DNA of 64,000 nt, from assembly GCF_007565055.1 (NCBI RefSeq), contig NC_044549.1:67856882-67920881 (forward strand), written 5' to 3'. This document shows, one piece after another, positions 11,301 to 21,659 of this stretch; within the stretch, counting starts at the first letter, position 1; each line of letters starts with the position of its first letter. The stretch comes from Rhinopithecus roxellana. Lineage: Eukaryota > Chordata > Mammalia > Primates > Cercopithecidae. A model generated the notes under the pieces. It was given only the letters and a program-made list of their open reading frames with translations, ran no database searches and was not told the DNA's origin. Both the position numbers and the translations under genes were made by a program.

Positions 11301-12819
11301 TAATGTGTATTTTAAATTTGACAAGTACTTCTTTAGCCATCTGAGATTTAGCATTCTAGGATTTCTAGGATGTCAATGCCAAATTACACTTTTAAAATAT
11401 TATCACGTTTTTTACCCAATTCAGAAGTCACAACAACATAATCTAAATGCAAAGAGCATCACAAAGATATTCCTTGATACAAATAATTATCACAAAAATG
11501 GAAAAAGATGAGACTAGCACTAGGAAAAATGATGTACAGTCACTGAATGTTTAGTTATGAAGTTTATAATGCTATGGTAAAATATTTACTATGTCATTCT
11601 GAACTGTAATGCAGGAAACAGAAGAGTGTATGCAATAACATCTCAATGCCCGAATAAAAAATAATCATAAAAAATATCAGATGAAAATACTGTTGACACT
11701 GGATAGTGATGTGTTCCCCACTCATTTACATATACTTTCCAAATATGAATGCATTTTGAAATAAGGATAAATACATTTTGAGTAACCAAAGAAATTTTAT
11801 CAATGGAGAATTGCAGAGGGCCATTTTTGTGAATGTGTTTCATCAAGCCATTTACTTCATGCAGATTCTATCACTCTGCCTTAGATGCTACTTCCTCTGT
11901 AGCCCAAAGGCAGAGTACGCAAATGGCTCAATGTGACACAAAATAATCAGTGAGAACTAGTGACTGAAATATTCTAGGCTTTTCTCAATTGCTTTCTGAT
12001 AAAGAGTGAATTCTATAACCACTCTGGGTGACATTTCTCATATTTGGGTAAAAATATAAAGTTTGACATCAACAACATAGGCATGTTATAAAAATTAATG
12101 AGCCTAAGATTCATGAAACCCTTAGAGCTTGAAAATGGGGGAAAAACTGTATAAACAAAATCAGCAGAACTATGGCAAAAGTCCCAGCATTGTAGAAATT
12201 TTCTGCTTTTAAAATTATTTTCTAACTTCTCAAAAGCAAGGGTAAGTTTGTGCTGTATCACAAGGAGCATCCAATGGAACACTCCTTATCCCTGGGAGTT
12301 TATAATCTAGATACAAATTAAGTACTTTAAGGTTTGTGGTTTATGCCCAATTTTCTAACCCTATTTTCGAAGTACACATTGTTGCTAATTTTTGCTGCGC
12401 CCACAAACACAATCTAAGCCTTCCCTCTAGTCTTCTACTCCCTTCGTCCTGGGAATCATTGATATCAATTACAGCCTACCCCATTGTCAATTACAATTAT
12501 TGTTTGCTGCTATTCAAGTACAAATGATCTAATTGTCATCAATTTGCAGTGCCAATTACCTGGTCATATCCTTGTCTTAAGGTACCTCATCTCACCGACA
12601 ACTGTGAAGTTGGCAGGCAGGGGACATTTTACAGGATTTTTCTTAACATGAATACAGAAGGACAATTGACTGCTATTTTTCATATCACTGTGACACTCTC
12701 AGTTGTTCAAGAGTTCCTTTCAAGTCATTAAATGTTTTCACAACATAAAAAAAAACCACATATCTTTTTATCCTGAGAAGCTTTCTGGCCTGTTTTATGG
12801 ATATTAACTGTATATCTGC
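11301..12819. other. Long AT-rich interval without recognised feature
   Basis: I see no exon-like structure, RNA gene or repeat family. Small open frames (for example 11305-11511 and 12013-12282) contain no motif and no conserved start context. The 280 bp before MER5A (10911-11194) are equally plain. Confidence 0.4.
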
Positions 12820-13140
12820 GCATTAGTCTATTCTCGCATTGCTATAAAGAACTACCTGACACTGGGTAATTTATAAAGAAAAGAGGTTTAATTGGCTTAC
12901 AGTTCCACAGGCTGTACAGAAAGCATGGCTGGGGAGTCCTCAGGAAACTTAAAATCATTGGTGGAAGGCCAAAGGGAAGTAGGCACATCCTACATGGCTG
13001 GAGCAGGAGGGAGGGGATAAAGTGGGAGTTGCTACACACTTTTAAACACCCAGATCTCCTGAGAACTCACTCACTATTAAGAGAAGAGCAAGGCAGAAAT
13101 CCTCCACCACGATCCAATCACCTCCCACCACGCCTCTTCT
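12820..13140 (-). mobile_element. MST-type (ERVL-MaLR) LTR, antisense, truncated
   Basis: Antisense text 'gacactgggtaatttataaa', 'ggtttaattggcttacagtt', 'aggctgtacagaaagcatgg', 'cttttaaacacccagatctc' and 'gagaactcactcactatta' is the typical MST/THE1 LTR body. It stops at about 13140 at 'ccaatcacctcccacca', so roughly the first 80-100 bp of the LTR are missing. Confidence 0.85.
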
Positions 13141-13396
13141 CTCTGAATAATAGTTAACCTCTCTGTACCTCAGTTTCTTAATTCTTTCTGTTCCTTCCAA
13201 ATGCCAAATTATTTTATGCCCTAAGGCTGTTCAAGCTGCTGTTCTCCAGATAACTGTTTCTCAGGCATTACTGAGATCACAGCTCAAATGTCTCCTTCTC
13301 AGAGAGACCTTCCCCCAAGAATACCCTCAAATATAGCTTCTCTTCTCACCCCACTCCACCCTCATTATGCTATATTCTACTGCTGACTTCATCACA

Positions 13397-13716
13397 GTCC
13401 TCCAGAGAAACACAACCAATAGAAACAGAAAGAGATTGATTATAAGGAATTGACTCACAATAATCTACAGTGTAGGCCAACGGTCTGGACGCCCAGGAGA
13501 GCCAGTGGTACAGTTGATGTTCAAAAGCAATCTGTTGGAGAATTCTCTCTTGCTCAAGGAGGCTGGTCTTTGTGTTCTATTCAAGCCTCCAACTGATTGG
13601 TCAAGGCCCACTCACATTATGGGGGCAACATGTTTTACTTTTAAAAGTGTTTTGATTTAAATTTTAATCTCATCCAAAAACACCTTCCAAGTTGACACAT
13701 AAAATTAACCATCACA
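13397..13716 (-). mobile_element. MLT2-type (ERVL) LTR, antisense, nested in L2
   Basis: Antisense of the ERVL LTR: 'cctccagagaaacacaacca' at the left, 'ttgattataaggaattgact', 'ccaactgattggtcaaggcc', 'ctcatccaaaaacaccttcc', and the LTR 5' terminus 'aaaattaaccatcaca' ending at 13716. The middle is shortened relative to a complete copy. Confidence 0.75.
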
Positions 13717-13939
13717 ACTGTTGTCTTTATTTTCTTCAGAGACACTTTAAAATAATAAGGATGAGAAACACATTGTTATCTCAGAGACTCCTATGAATTT
13801 GTTTATTTTCTGCCCTTCCCATTTGCTTTTCATATAAGCACCATGAAAGCAGGGACCTTGTGTGTTGTTTTTACACTGATATCCCTTGCCCATTACATTG
13901 AATGTTATGAGAGATACAGTAGACACTAAATAAACTTTT

Positions 13940-14236
13940 TTTGTGGGGGTGGGGGGATGAAGTCTCACTCTGTCACCCAGGCTGGAGTGCAGTGGTAAAA
14001 TCTCAGCTTATTGCAGCCTTCGCCTCCTGAGTTCAAGTGATTTTTCTGCCTCAGCCTCCTGAGTAGCTGGAATTACAGGTGCACCCCACCACAACCAGCT
14101 TATTTTTTGTATTTTTAGTAGAGATGGGGTTTCACCATGTTGGCCAAGCTGGTCTCAAACTCCTGACCTCAAGTGATCCACCTGCCTTGGCCTCCCAAAC
14201 TGCTGGGATTACAGGTGTGAGCCACCATGCTCAGCC
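13940..14236 (-). mobile_element. Alu SINE, AluS-like, antisense
   Basis: A short T tail with a G-rich insert ('ttgtgggggtggggggatg') precedes 'aagtctcactctgtcaccca' and a full antisense Alu ending 'catgctcagcc'. Target duplications 'ctaaataaactttt' (about 13926-13939) and 'tgaataaacatttt' (14237-14250) flank it. Confidence 0.93.
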
Positions 14237-14317
14237 TGAATAAACATTTTGAGTGAAGAAAGATAAAACTGGATGATAATTTTTACCTACTTTATAGTAC
14301 TGCTATATTTCATTAGC

Positions 14318-14337
14318 TTTTTTTTTTTTTTTTTTTT
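14318..14337. repeat. T20 homopolymer
   Basis: Twenty T in a row. It does not abut a recognisable Alu or L1 tail. Confidence 0.9.
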
Positions 14338-14381
14338 ACCTATCAGTCAAATACCTGGTACACATTAAGTACTTGCAAAAA

Positions 14382-14890
14382 TGTCAGCCTGTGGGCATTC
14401 ATAGAGACACACACCAAACACTTGTGAAAGGAAAATATCTTGCCCCTAAAATCACTAGGAAAACTCAAGCCAGCTGGCAACTGCTTAAGGCAAACCTGTC
14501 TCCTATTCTATTCAAAGTCACTCCTCTGCTCACTGAGATAGATGCATATCTGACATCCAATCCTTTCCAAAGGACTGGAAAGACTAATCAGAAACTCAAA
14601 AGAATATAACCATTTGTGTATCACCTTTCTGTGACCTGGTAGCTCCCTCCCCACTTCTGCTTCAAGTCTTCCTGCCTTTGCTTCAAGTTGTCCTGCCTTT
14701 CCAGATCGAACCAATGTACTTCTTACATATATTGATTGATGTCTCATGTCTCCCTAAATGTATAAAACCAAGCTGTGCCCTGACCACCTTGGGCACAGGT
14801 CATCAGGACTTCCTGAGGCTGTGTCACCTCAGCCTTGGCAAAATAAACTTTCTAAATTAACTAAGACCTCTCTCAAATTTTGGTGGCTCA
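14382..14890 (+). mobile_element. Solo LTR, class I ERV type
   Basis: An LTR layout is visible from TG at 14382 to CA at 14890: a TATA-like 'gtataaaacc' near 14760, an AATAAA polyadenylation signal at 14842-14847 in 'ggcaaaataaactttctaaa', and U5-like text 'agacctctctcaaattttgg'. No primer-binding site or internal sequence follows, so it is a solo LTR. It is the same family as the antisense scrap at 8341-8445. Exact edges and family name are uncertain. Small frames on both strands (14373-14609, 14508-14747) are not genes. Confidence 0.6.
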
Positions 14891-15151
14891 AAGTATTTAT
14901 ACATACACATATTTTTTTCTGATTAGTCGAATACATATATGACATTCCTGGATACTGAACAACAGATGACAGCATGTTAATGTGATTTCCCAGGTATACC
15001 TATTTTCCTACCAATTCTTAGCTAAACAATCCAGATTCTTAACAATGCTTGCAGGCTTTTAACTCACTACAAAGTTAAGATGGAGAAATACACTGGATTG
15101 CTTTTTCTGGTTATATACTGGCATGTCTATCCTAAGAATATGTAAGGGTTT
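14891..15151. other. Spacer without recognised feature
   Basis: AT-rich unique-looking DNA between the solo LTR and the L1 fragment. No motif seen. Confidence 0.4.
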
Positions 15152-15657
15152 GGTCTGGAAAAAAATTTCTTGAGCAATATCCCACAAACACAGGCACGCA
15201 GGGCAAATATGGACAAACAGGATCACGTCAAGTTAGAAAGGTTCTGCATGGGGAAGGAAACAATCAACAAAGTGAAGAGACAACCCACAGGTTGGGAGAA
15301 AATATTTGCAAACTATGCATCTGACGAAGGACGAATAACCAGAATATATGAGGTGAAACAATTCTATAGGAAAATATCTAATAATCCAATAAAAAAATGG
15401 GTGAAAGATTTTTATAGACACTTATCAAAGGATAACACAAATGGCAAAAGGGCATATGAAAAGGCACTCAACATCACTGATCATCAGAGAAATGCAAATA
15501 AAAACTACAATGAGATATCAAGTCACCACAGCTAAAATGGTTTTTATCCAAAAGGCAGGCAAGGACAAATGCTGGTGAGAATGTGGAAAAAAGGGAACCC
15601 TTATAGACTGTTGTTAGGAATGTAAATTAGGACAACTGCTATGGAAAATGGTTTGGA
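15152..15657 (+). mobile_element. L1 ORF2 C-terminal fragment
   Basis: The + strand follows the C-terminal third of L1 ORF2, with an open run of 121 codons (15170-15535) containing 'KVKRQPTGWEKIFANYASD' and 'NITDHQRNANKNYNEISSH'. It stops abruptly at about 15657 in 'atggaaaatggtttggagtg', where an ERV LTR begins. The L1 3'UTR at 19325-19680 may be the other end of the same element. Confidence 0.85.
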
Positions 15658-16015
15658 GTGCCAGAAACAATAAGTTCCTCTTCAAACTTCCTTGCCTTTC
15701 TGGTTCTGTAAACAACCCTTCCTGTCTAATTGGTAACGGACAGCCTCTCGCTTCCCACCTAATTGGCCCTATTCAATTTCAAACAATAGCCAATCGGGTC
15801 AGCTTAGATTGTGCAGTCCAACTCCGGCCAATGGGGAAAGAACACAGAAACAGGAGCTCCATTAGGGAGAAAAACCTCTGCCCTACCCTGCTCAGTGTGC
15901 TCTTGCAATTGCATTAAACACAGGCAGCACCCTCCTGCAGAAGTAAAGTTGCTTTGCCGAGAAATTTTCGGTTTAAGTGCTAGTTCTTTGTGGCACCAAG
16001 CACTTGTTGCTAACA
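15658..16015 (+). mobile_element. 5' LTR of the class I ERV
   Basis: The LTR-like stretch has CCAAT-type motifs ('ccaatcggg' near 15790, 'ggccaatgggga' near 15826), an ATTAAA polyadenylation variant at 15913-15918, and ends in 'taaca' at 16015 just before the primer site. At about 358 bp it may be cut at its 5' side where it meets L1 text. Confidence 0.6.
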
Positions 16016-16018
16016 ATC

Positions 16019-16036
16019 TGGGGGCTTGTCTGGGAT
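16019..16036 (+). promoter_or_regulatory. Primer-binding site, tRNA-Pro-like
   Basis: 'tgggggcttgtctgggat' lies 3 bp after the LTR end. It differs from the gammaretroviral tRNA-Pro site by two C-to-T changes, both at CpG positions, the usual decay by deamination. Confidence 0.8.
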
Positions 16037-16248
16037 CCCATTCTCCTCTGGGGAATGGTCTTCAGTCATCTCTCATGACAAGACATGTCCCACTGCCTCA
16101 TTGTGGTGGCCTCGGGTGAGAGATCGAGACCCACCAAGCATGACAAATAAACTCAGACTCTCAGTAACGTGGGAAGAAAAGGTCTACACATAGGTACCAT
16201 GCTAACCAGGTAACTCTGTGCACAGACCAAAGTAAGAAAAGCTGTGGG

Positions 16249-17460
16249 GTGTCAAGTATTTCCTCGGTGGTTGGGACATCCTTTGAAAGCTGGGGAAATA
16301 ACCTTGCAGATCAAATAGCTAAGCAAGCTGCCTCTTCCAATTTTCTATCTAACCCCCGTCTTCCCCCTTCAGCTGCAACCCCCATCTTTTCCCACATAGA
16401 CCAAGAAAAACCAAAAAATTTAGGAGCTGAGGAAAGATCAGAGGGAAAATGGTTATTACCATATGGAAGGGAAATGTTGTCTGAAACCCTCATGAGAAAA
16501 ATACTGTCACAGCTTCATCAAGGAACCCACTGGGGTCCCCAAGCTATGTGTGATGCAGTCCTTAGGGTTTATGGATGTATAGGGATCTATACCCTCACTA
16601 AGCAAGTTACAGATAGTTGCATAGTGTGCAGTAAAACTAATAAGCAAACCTTAAAGAAGCAACCTTTTGGAGGAAGAAACCCAGGACTAAGGCCATTCCA
16701 AAGCATCCAAGTGGGCTACACTGAAATGCTCCCAATAGGTCACCCCAAATGTTTATTAGTAATAGTAAACCATCTTACCCACCGGGTAGAAGCCATCCCC
16801 TTTCCAAGTGCAACAGCCAGTAATGTAGTTAAAGCTCTGTTGGAACATATCATACCCAGGTTTGGACTAATAGAGAATATTGATTCAGACAATGGGACCC
16901 ACTTTACTGTGCTCATTATTAAAAAGCTAACCCAAGCACTAGAAATAAAGTGGGAATACCATACTCCCTGACATACACCCTCATCAGGAAGGTTAGAAAT
17001 AATGAACCAGACTCCTAAAAAAAAACCACCTCACCAAATTAATCTTGGAAACCCAGTTACCATGAACAAAATGCCTTCCCATTGCCTTACTAAGAATCTG
17101 AATTGTCCCTTGGAAAGACCTTGGTCTGTCCCTTTATGAAATGCTCTATGGGCTGCCTTACCTAAATTCTGCAACTGACCTTTCTACATTTGAAACAAAG
17201 GATCAGTTTATTAAAAACTATATACTTGGTCTGTCTTCCACCCTTTCCTCCCTCAGGACTCAAGGCCTTCTAGCGCAAAGTCCACCCCTTCAAATTCACT
17301 GACACCAACCCAGAGATCACATCCTTATAAGAAGTTGGAGAGAGGGAAAGCTCAAACCCACCTGTGAAGGACCTTATCTGGTGCTCCAAATGACTGAGAT
17401 GGCAGTCTGGACCACTGAAAAGGGGTAGACCCACCATACCCGAGTCAAGAAGGCATCACC
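16249..17460 (+). pseudogene. pol: ERV1 pol remnant: RNase H end and integrase
   Basis: An open run of 240 codons (16249-16971) begins with the C-terminal RNase H signature 'GNNLADQIAKQAA' (residues 17-29). The integrase zinc-binding HHCC set follows (H90, H94, C124, C127), then the catalytic core. The second core Asp is D214 in 'DSDNG', and a Glu lies 36 positions later (E250) past a TGA at 16969-16971, so D-35-E spacing is kept. The first core Asp position holds Asn (N174, in 'VIVNHLTH'). Frameshifts follow; the C-terminal 'GPYLVLQM' and 'HHTRVKKA' pieces (about 17367-17455) mark the GPY/F-type end. It is inactive. Confidence 0.85.
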
Positions 17461-17472
17461 ATCTCCAAACTC

Positions 17473-19070
17473 ATGGACTGTCACCCCCTGACCAACCCTC
17501 ACCAGAGTAACATTAAAGAGAAAAGCCTAATCTGTCTGTCCCTTTTTCCTCTTTTCTTTCCTCTAGCTGCCCCACATCTTATTATTAATGTAACTAAGTC
17601 AAACTCACCTCAAACCATTACTTTTGATGCTTGTCTTGTTACACCTTGTGGAGACTTGGAAAGTCAAAGGCAGCTCTCTACTTCAGAAAAGTATCTTTGC
17701 CCTTCTTGGAGCTCCTGAGACTGGGCAGATTCTGTTAACTGAACTCCCTTAGACTGGGAAGATTCTGGAGAAGATTCTGTTAACTAGGAATCTTGTACTC
17801 CAAGGACAGAGCTTCTCTGCCATAGCTGATCCAATGTTCTATGGACTACCAAAATTCAAGGTTGGACCTCCCCAACAAGTAGCTGTGTATCCCTAAAACC
17901 ATACATTCATTTCACTAAAGGAAGCACCCCCCCCCCCCCAATTGCCAACAAAACCAATGTAATTCAGTACAAATTTCCATTACTATCTCAACTTCACAAG
18001 ATTTTTCATCTTCATTAAGTTGTTTTTATGGTATGGGAACAGAAGTCACAGGAGCAGACCCTACAGGACATTTCAAAATGCATGTCATTGCGTCCTCATC
18101 CCCTTCTGTGTCTCTCTTCTCCTTCTAAACCTTCTAACCAAACTACTATCCTTTCCCTACCCAATAGCAACGCCAAAGTTGACATTATAGAAGTTAAAGA
18201 TTTAAAGCAAACTTTAGCCATTGAAACAGGGTACCAAGATGCAAATGACTGGCTGGAATGGATTAAATATTCTGTCTGCACACTAAACAAAAGCAATTGT
18301 TACGCTTGTACAGTGGGCAGGCCAGAAACCCAAACTGTCCCCTTTCCACTTGGATGGTCCTCTGACCAAGTGGGCATGGACTGTATGGTAGCCCTCTTCC
18401 AAAACCACACAGCCTGGGGCAATAAGGCATATCAAACTCTTTGGCTGATATTTCCAGAATTTAAAAGCCCTGTGGGTCAGCCCCTGAGGGCCATCCGACC
18501 TCCAGCTATCGGTCAATTTCATCTCGTGTCTCTCAAAACAAGGGGAAAAACTTGGCATTCCTTGGAAGCCTAACAGGATGCAATGAATCTAAGCCTTTAC
18601 AGAAGTTAACCAATCAGTCTACCCTTGTTCATTCCCAAGCAGATGTATGGTGGTATTACAAAGGACCACTATTGGGTACTCTGCCAAGTAACTGGAGTGG
18701 CACTTGCCCTCTAATCCAATTGGCCATCCCTTTCACTCTGGCATTTCACCAACCAAGTAAAAAAGGATGGTCACAGAAAAAGAAGTGCCTCTTATGGTTC
18801 TTTTGACCCTCAATTTTATATAGATGCTATCAGAGTTCCCCAAGGGATGCCAAATACATTTAAAGCCTGAAATTAAATAGCCGCAGGATTTGAATCTTTA
18901 TTATTCTGGTGGCCAACTATAAACAAAAATGTAGACTGGATAAATTACATTCACCATAATCAACAGTGGTTTGTCAATTACACAAGAGATGCCATTAAAG
19001 GAATAGCTGAACAATTAGGCTCTACCAGCCAAATGGCTTGGGAAAACAGGATAGCCCTTGACATGATACT
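17473..19070 (+). pseudogene. env: ERV1 env remnant, truncated in TM
   Basis: The env reading frame starts near 17473 and shifts several times. The longest surface-subunit piece is 18028-18573 (181 codons), with CxxC (C91-C94, 'CYAC') and possible N-glycosylation sites NQT (37), NKS (87) and NHT (126). 18552-18806 continues in another frame ('ADVWWYYKGPLLGTLPSNWS'). Transmembrane-subunit text follows at about 18920-19070, including 'RDAIKGIAEQLGSTSQMAWE' and the beginning of the conserved segment after it. The Alu then starts, so the CX6CC, membrane anchor and tail are absent. A C13 run at 17927-17939 breaks the surface region. Confidence 0.8.
17927..17939. repeat. C13 homopolymer in env
   Basis: Thirteen C in a row, a likely slippage site and one cause of the frameshift in env. 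Confidence 0.9.
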
Positions 19071-19324
19071 GGCCAAAGCAGGCAGATCACCTGAGGTCAG
19101 GAGTTCAAGACCAGCCTGACCAACATGGAGAAACCCCATTTCTACTAAAAACACAAAATTAGGCAGGCATGGTAGCGCATGCCTGTAATCCCAGCTACAC
19201 CAGAGGTTGAGGCAGGAGAATCGCTTCAATCTGGGAGGCAGAGGTTGCGGTGAGCTGAGATCACGCCATTGCACTCCAGCCTGGCAACAAGAGCAAGACT
19301 GCATCTCAAAAAAAAAAAAAAAAA
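19071..19324 (+). mobile_element. 5'-truncated Alu at the env breakpoint
   Basis: The body begins inside the left arm ('ggccaaagcaggcagatcac', about 48 nt into a full Alu) and ends with an A17 tail at 19308-19324. No target duplication is visible: the left flank is ERV env and the right flank is L1 3'UTR. The Alu therefore probably marks a deletion junction rather than a simple insertion. Confidence 0.9.
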
Positions 19325-19680
19325 GGAAAGGAAAAGAGTAGAAGGGTGGTTTTCAGAGGCTGGGAAGAGTAGTGGGAATGGGGGGTAGGTAGGGGTAAAG
19401 TAGGGATAGTTAATGAATAAAAACATATAATTATAAGAACTACTATTTGAAGGCACAACAGAATGACTACAGTCAATAATAATTGTACATTTTAAAATAA
19501 CTAAAAGTATAACTAGATTGTTTGTAAAACAGGATAAACGCTTGAGGGGATAGATACCCCATTCACCATGATATGGATATTTCAGATTGCATGCCTGTAT
19601 CAAAATATCTTATGTACCCATTAAAATATACACTTATGTACCCATAAGCATTGAAAATTTAAAAAATAAAAAATTTTAAA
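19325..19680 (+). mobile_element. L1 3'UTR (L1MA/L1PB-type)
   Basis: The text 'gtagaagggtggttttcaga', 'gaggctgggaagagtagtgg', 'gcttgaggggatagatac', 'gcatgcctgtatcaaaatat' and 'cttatgtacccat' is the standard 3'UTR of L1MA/L1PB-age elements, ending in an A-rich tail near 19660-19684. It is in the same orientation as the ORF2 piece at 15152-15657. Confidence 0.85.
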
Positions 19681-19684
19681 AAAG

Positions 19685-19924
19685 AACATGTAAAGGAACT
19701 TAGAGGTATTTTTCCCAAGTGTATGTGTGCGTATGGGTTTGTGGTGGGGGGCAGTGTGTGGGCAGAGTTTGGGGAGTGTATAAGCCAAAGACACATTCTT
19801 TAAATGCTAAGCCTAATATTTAAAACAAACTAATTTTGTTCTCACTGAAGTAAAGGCAAGAAGTACTGAGCAGGCCAACTGCACAAATCCTATTCCATTC
19901 TCAAACATATTCCCAGAGTAAACA
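19685..19924. other. Spacer with G/T-rich patch
   Basis: 19720-19780 is G/T-rich ('gtgtatgtgtgcgtatgggt'). No gene or named repeat recognised. Confidence 0.4.
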
Positions 19925-20055
19925 CAGTTCATGAACCACTTCTCAACTCTAAACTTCCCATTTTGCCTGTGAAGAAACTGAGGCTCTGAAAAGGTTATGA
20001 CTTGCCAAGGTGACCCATGATTAGTGAATGGGTCAGGATCAATCCAGAACATCTA
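19925..20055 (-). mobile_element. MIR SINE fragment, antisense
   Basis: 'ttgcctgtgaagaaactgag', 'gctctgaaaaggttatgact' and 'tgccaaggtgacccatgat' form the antisense MIR core. Confidence 0.75.
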
Positions 20056-20117
20056 AACCCTATACTAGAATTTTTCCCATGATAACTACATATGAGCCAT
20101 ATATTCGTGTGTATGTA

Positions 20118-20262
20118 TGATTTGTTCATTCATTCAACAAGTATTTGGTAAACACTCTTTATGTACCAGGCACAATACTTAGGGACAGAGCAGTCAATCG
20201 GTAGTCACTACCCTTCCTCTCAAGGTGTTTTCAATCTTTTGGGGAATTATTTTTTAAAAATC
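20118..20262 (-). mobile_element. L2 LINE 3' end, antisense
   Basis: 'gttcattcattcaacaagta', 'ctctttatgtaccaggcaca' and the text after 'gggacagagcagt' are the antisense 3' terminus of L2. Confidence 0.7.
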
Positions 20263-21374
20263 ATACATAAAAATAATCTAATTAAATTCATGAGAAGGAA
20301 AGCAACAGGAGATCCAAGGTCATTGGCATCCTGAAGTTAATTTCTGAATCCACCTCCTTTGCCACACTACTGAGTTACAAAAATAACCATGATCCCCTGT
20401 TGGGGCTTCTATTCAATCCCAATGCGTTTGACATGTAGAACTCCCAGAAAGGAGGTGGAGGTGCAGGATGCCATTGTTTGCAGTACCAGGAGCAGCACTG
20501 GGTGGTTCAAAGCACAAAGAACTCACTTCTGTTTCTGTGTCTTAGCCCATGCCAGTCTCTACCACTTCATTGATTCCTACATATCCAGAAGGCACTTGTG
20601 GTTACCACCACCAAAATTTCTATAGTTCCAGAGCCACAAATAGGAAATGGAAAACCTGCTTCATCCTAAGTTTTTCAATCTTTTCTTGCAGTTCTCGGCA
20701 CGTGGGAAGTCACTTTACTGTTCACGCTCAATTCTGGGGCCTTGGGAAACTTCATAAGGGGTGCAGGTTTCACTGTCTCAGAGATCTAGCACAGAATCAT
20801 TTCTGCTGTTCCACTCCAGTGACACACTGGCAATAAAGAGAAATTGGAATACTCATGCCACCACAGTCAGTTGGAAGGTTCCCTTGGGAACTCCAAGCCA
20901 ACCTGATGTTCCTTCCATCTCTTACCATCACCTGCTACTAGGAAGAGGGCTAAAAGAAATCACAGTGCAATGACCCTTCTCTGGGGACCCACCACTAAAC
21001 AATCTTCACTTCATCTCTAACTCTCCTCCCATCCCAGCTTCCAGAATACACAGAATTTTATTGTAGAGACAGGAGTCCGTGGAGGAAACATTACCTGAAA
21101 AAACAAGGATTCTTTCACCCGGTGATTAACGAACAACTCTCCACAAGGAAGCATGTTTTCATCAATAAGAATTTTATTATCACAGGTAAGGAGAGCCCTG
21201 AAACGATTCTTCACAGCAGTGTGTCCCTAAGGGAAAGTGACAGAAAGGTGCTATGGGACAGATGGAGAGGGCAGAGGGTGCAACATTGCATGTAGAGGGG
21301 TCCCAGTGGTGCAGGCCCACTGAGTCATTATGCCAGCACATGGGTGCCATGAGATGGTAATGAAGCTATAGCTC
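20263..21374. other. Unique-looking interval, no gene supported
   Basis: Less AT-rich than its surroundings and without recognised repeats. Overlapping short frames on the + strand (20389-20625, 20549-20836, 20761-20973) share no motif with a known family. A splice-acceptor-like tract 'caatcttttcttgcag' ends at 20692 and an AATAAA occurs at 20833-20838, so a non-coding exon is conceivable but unproven. Confidence 0.3.
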
Positions 21375-21659
21375 GGCTGGGGCAGTGGCTCCTTCTTGTA
21401 ATCCCAACACTTTGGGAGGCCAAGGCAGGTGGATCACTTGAGGTCAGGAGTTCAAGACCAGCCAAGCCAACATGATGAAACCCTCTCTCTACTAAACATA
21501 CACAAATTAGCCAAGCATGATGATGCACGCCTGTAGTCCCAGCCCCTCGGGAGGCTGAGGCATAAGAATCACTTGAACCCAGGAGGCAGAGGTGGCCATG
21601 AGCCGAGATCATGCTACAGCACTCCAGCCTGGGTGACAGAGTGAGACCCTGTCTCGAAA
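21375..21659 (+). mobile_element. Alu SINE whose tail became a polypurine tract
   Basis: The body runs from 'ggctggggcagtggctcctt' to 'gagaccctgtctcgaaaa'. The tail does not end in plain A but runs straight into the (GGA)n/(GAA)n array at 21660-22082. Confidence 0.93.

Larger units (their letters stand above)
13160..14265 (+). mobile_element. L2 LINE 3' end split by an LTR and an Alu
   Basis: Three pieces are collinear: 13160-13396 ('tcagagagaccttcccccaa'), 13717-13935 ('aagcaccatgaaagcaggga', then 'atatcccttgcccattac') and 14237-14265 ('aataaacattttgagtgaag', the L2 3' terminus). Removing the MLT2-type LTR (13397-13716) and the Alu (13940-14236) restores the L2 order. That gives the age sequence L2, then the two insertions. 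Confidence 0.75.
15658..19070 (+). mobile_element. Class I (gammaretrovirus-like) ERV, heavily deleted
   Basis: Order seen: a 5' LTR (15658-16015), a tRNA-Pro-like primer-binding site (16019-16036), a short leader, then directly the end of RNase H and integrase (16249-17460) and a broken env (17473-19070). Gag, protease and reverse transcriptase are missing, lost in a deletion between about 16240 and 16250. The env ends at a truncated Alu and no 3' LTR is present. Pol and env type and the primer site all place it in class I (ERV1). Many stops and frameshifts leave it unable to encode a virus. Confidence 0.85.

Noticed and set aside
16249..18573. ERV pol and env pieces as possibly domesticated host genes
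   Set aside because: The open runs are ended by stops and frameshifts, key parts are missing, and no signal peptide or membrane anchor is joined to them. They look like decay remnants.
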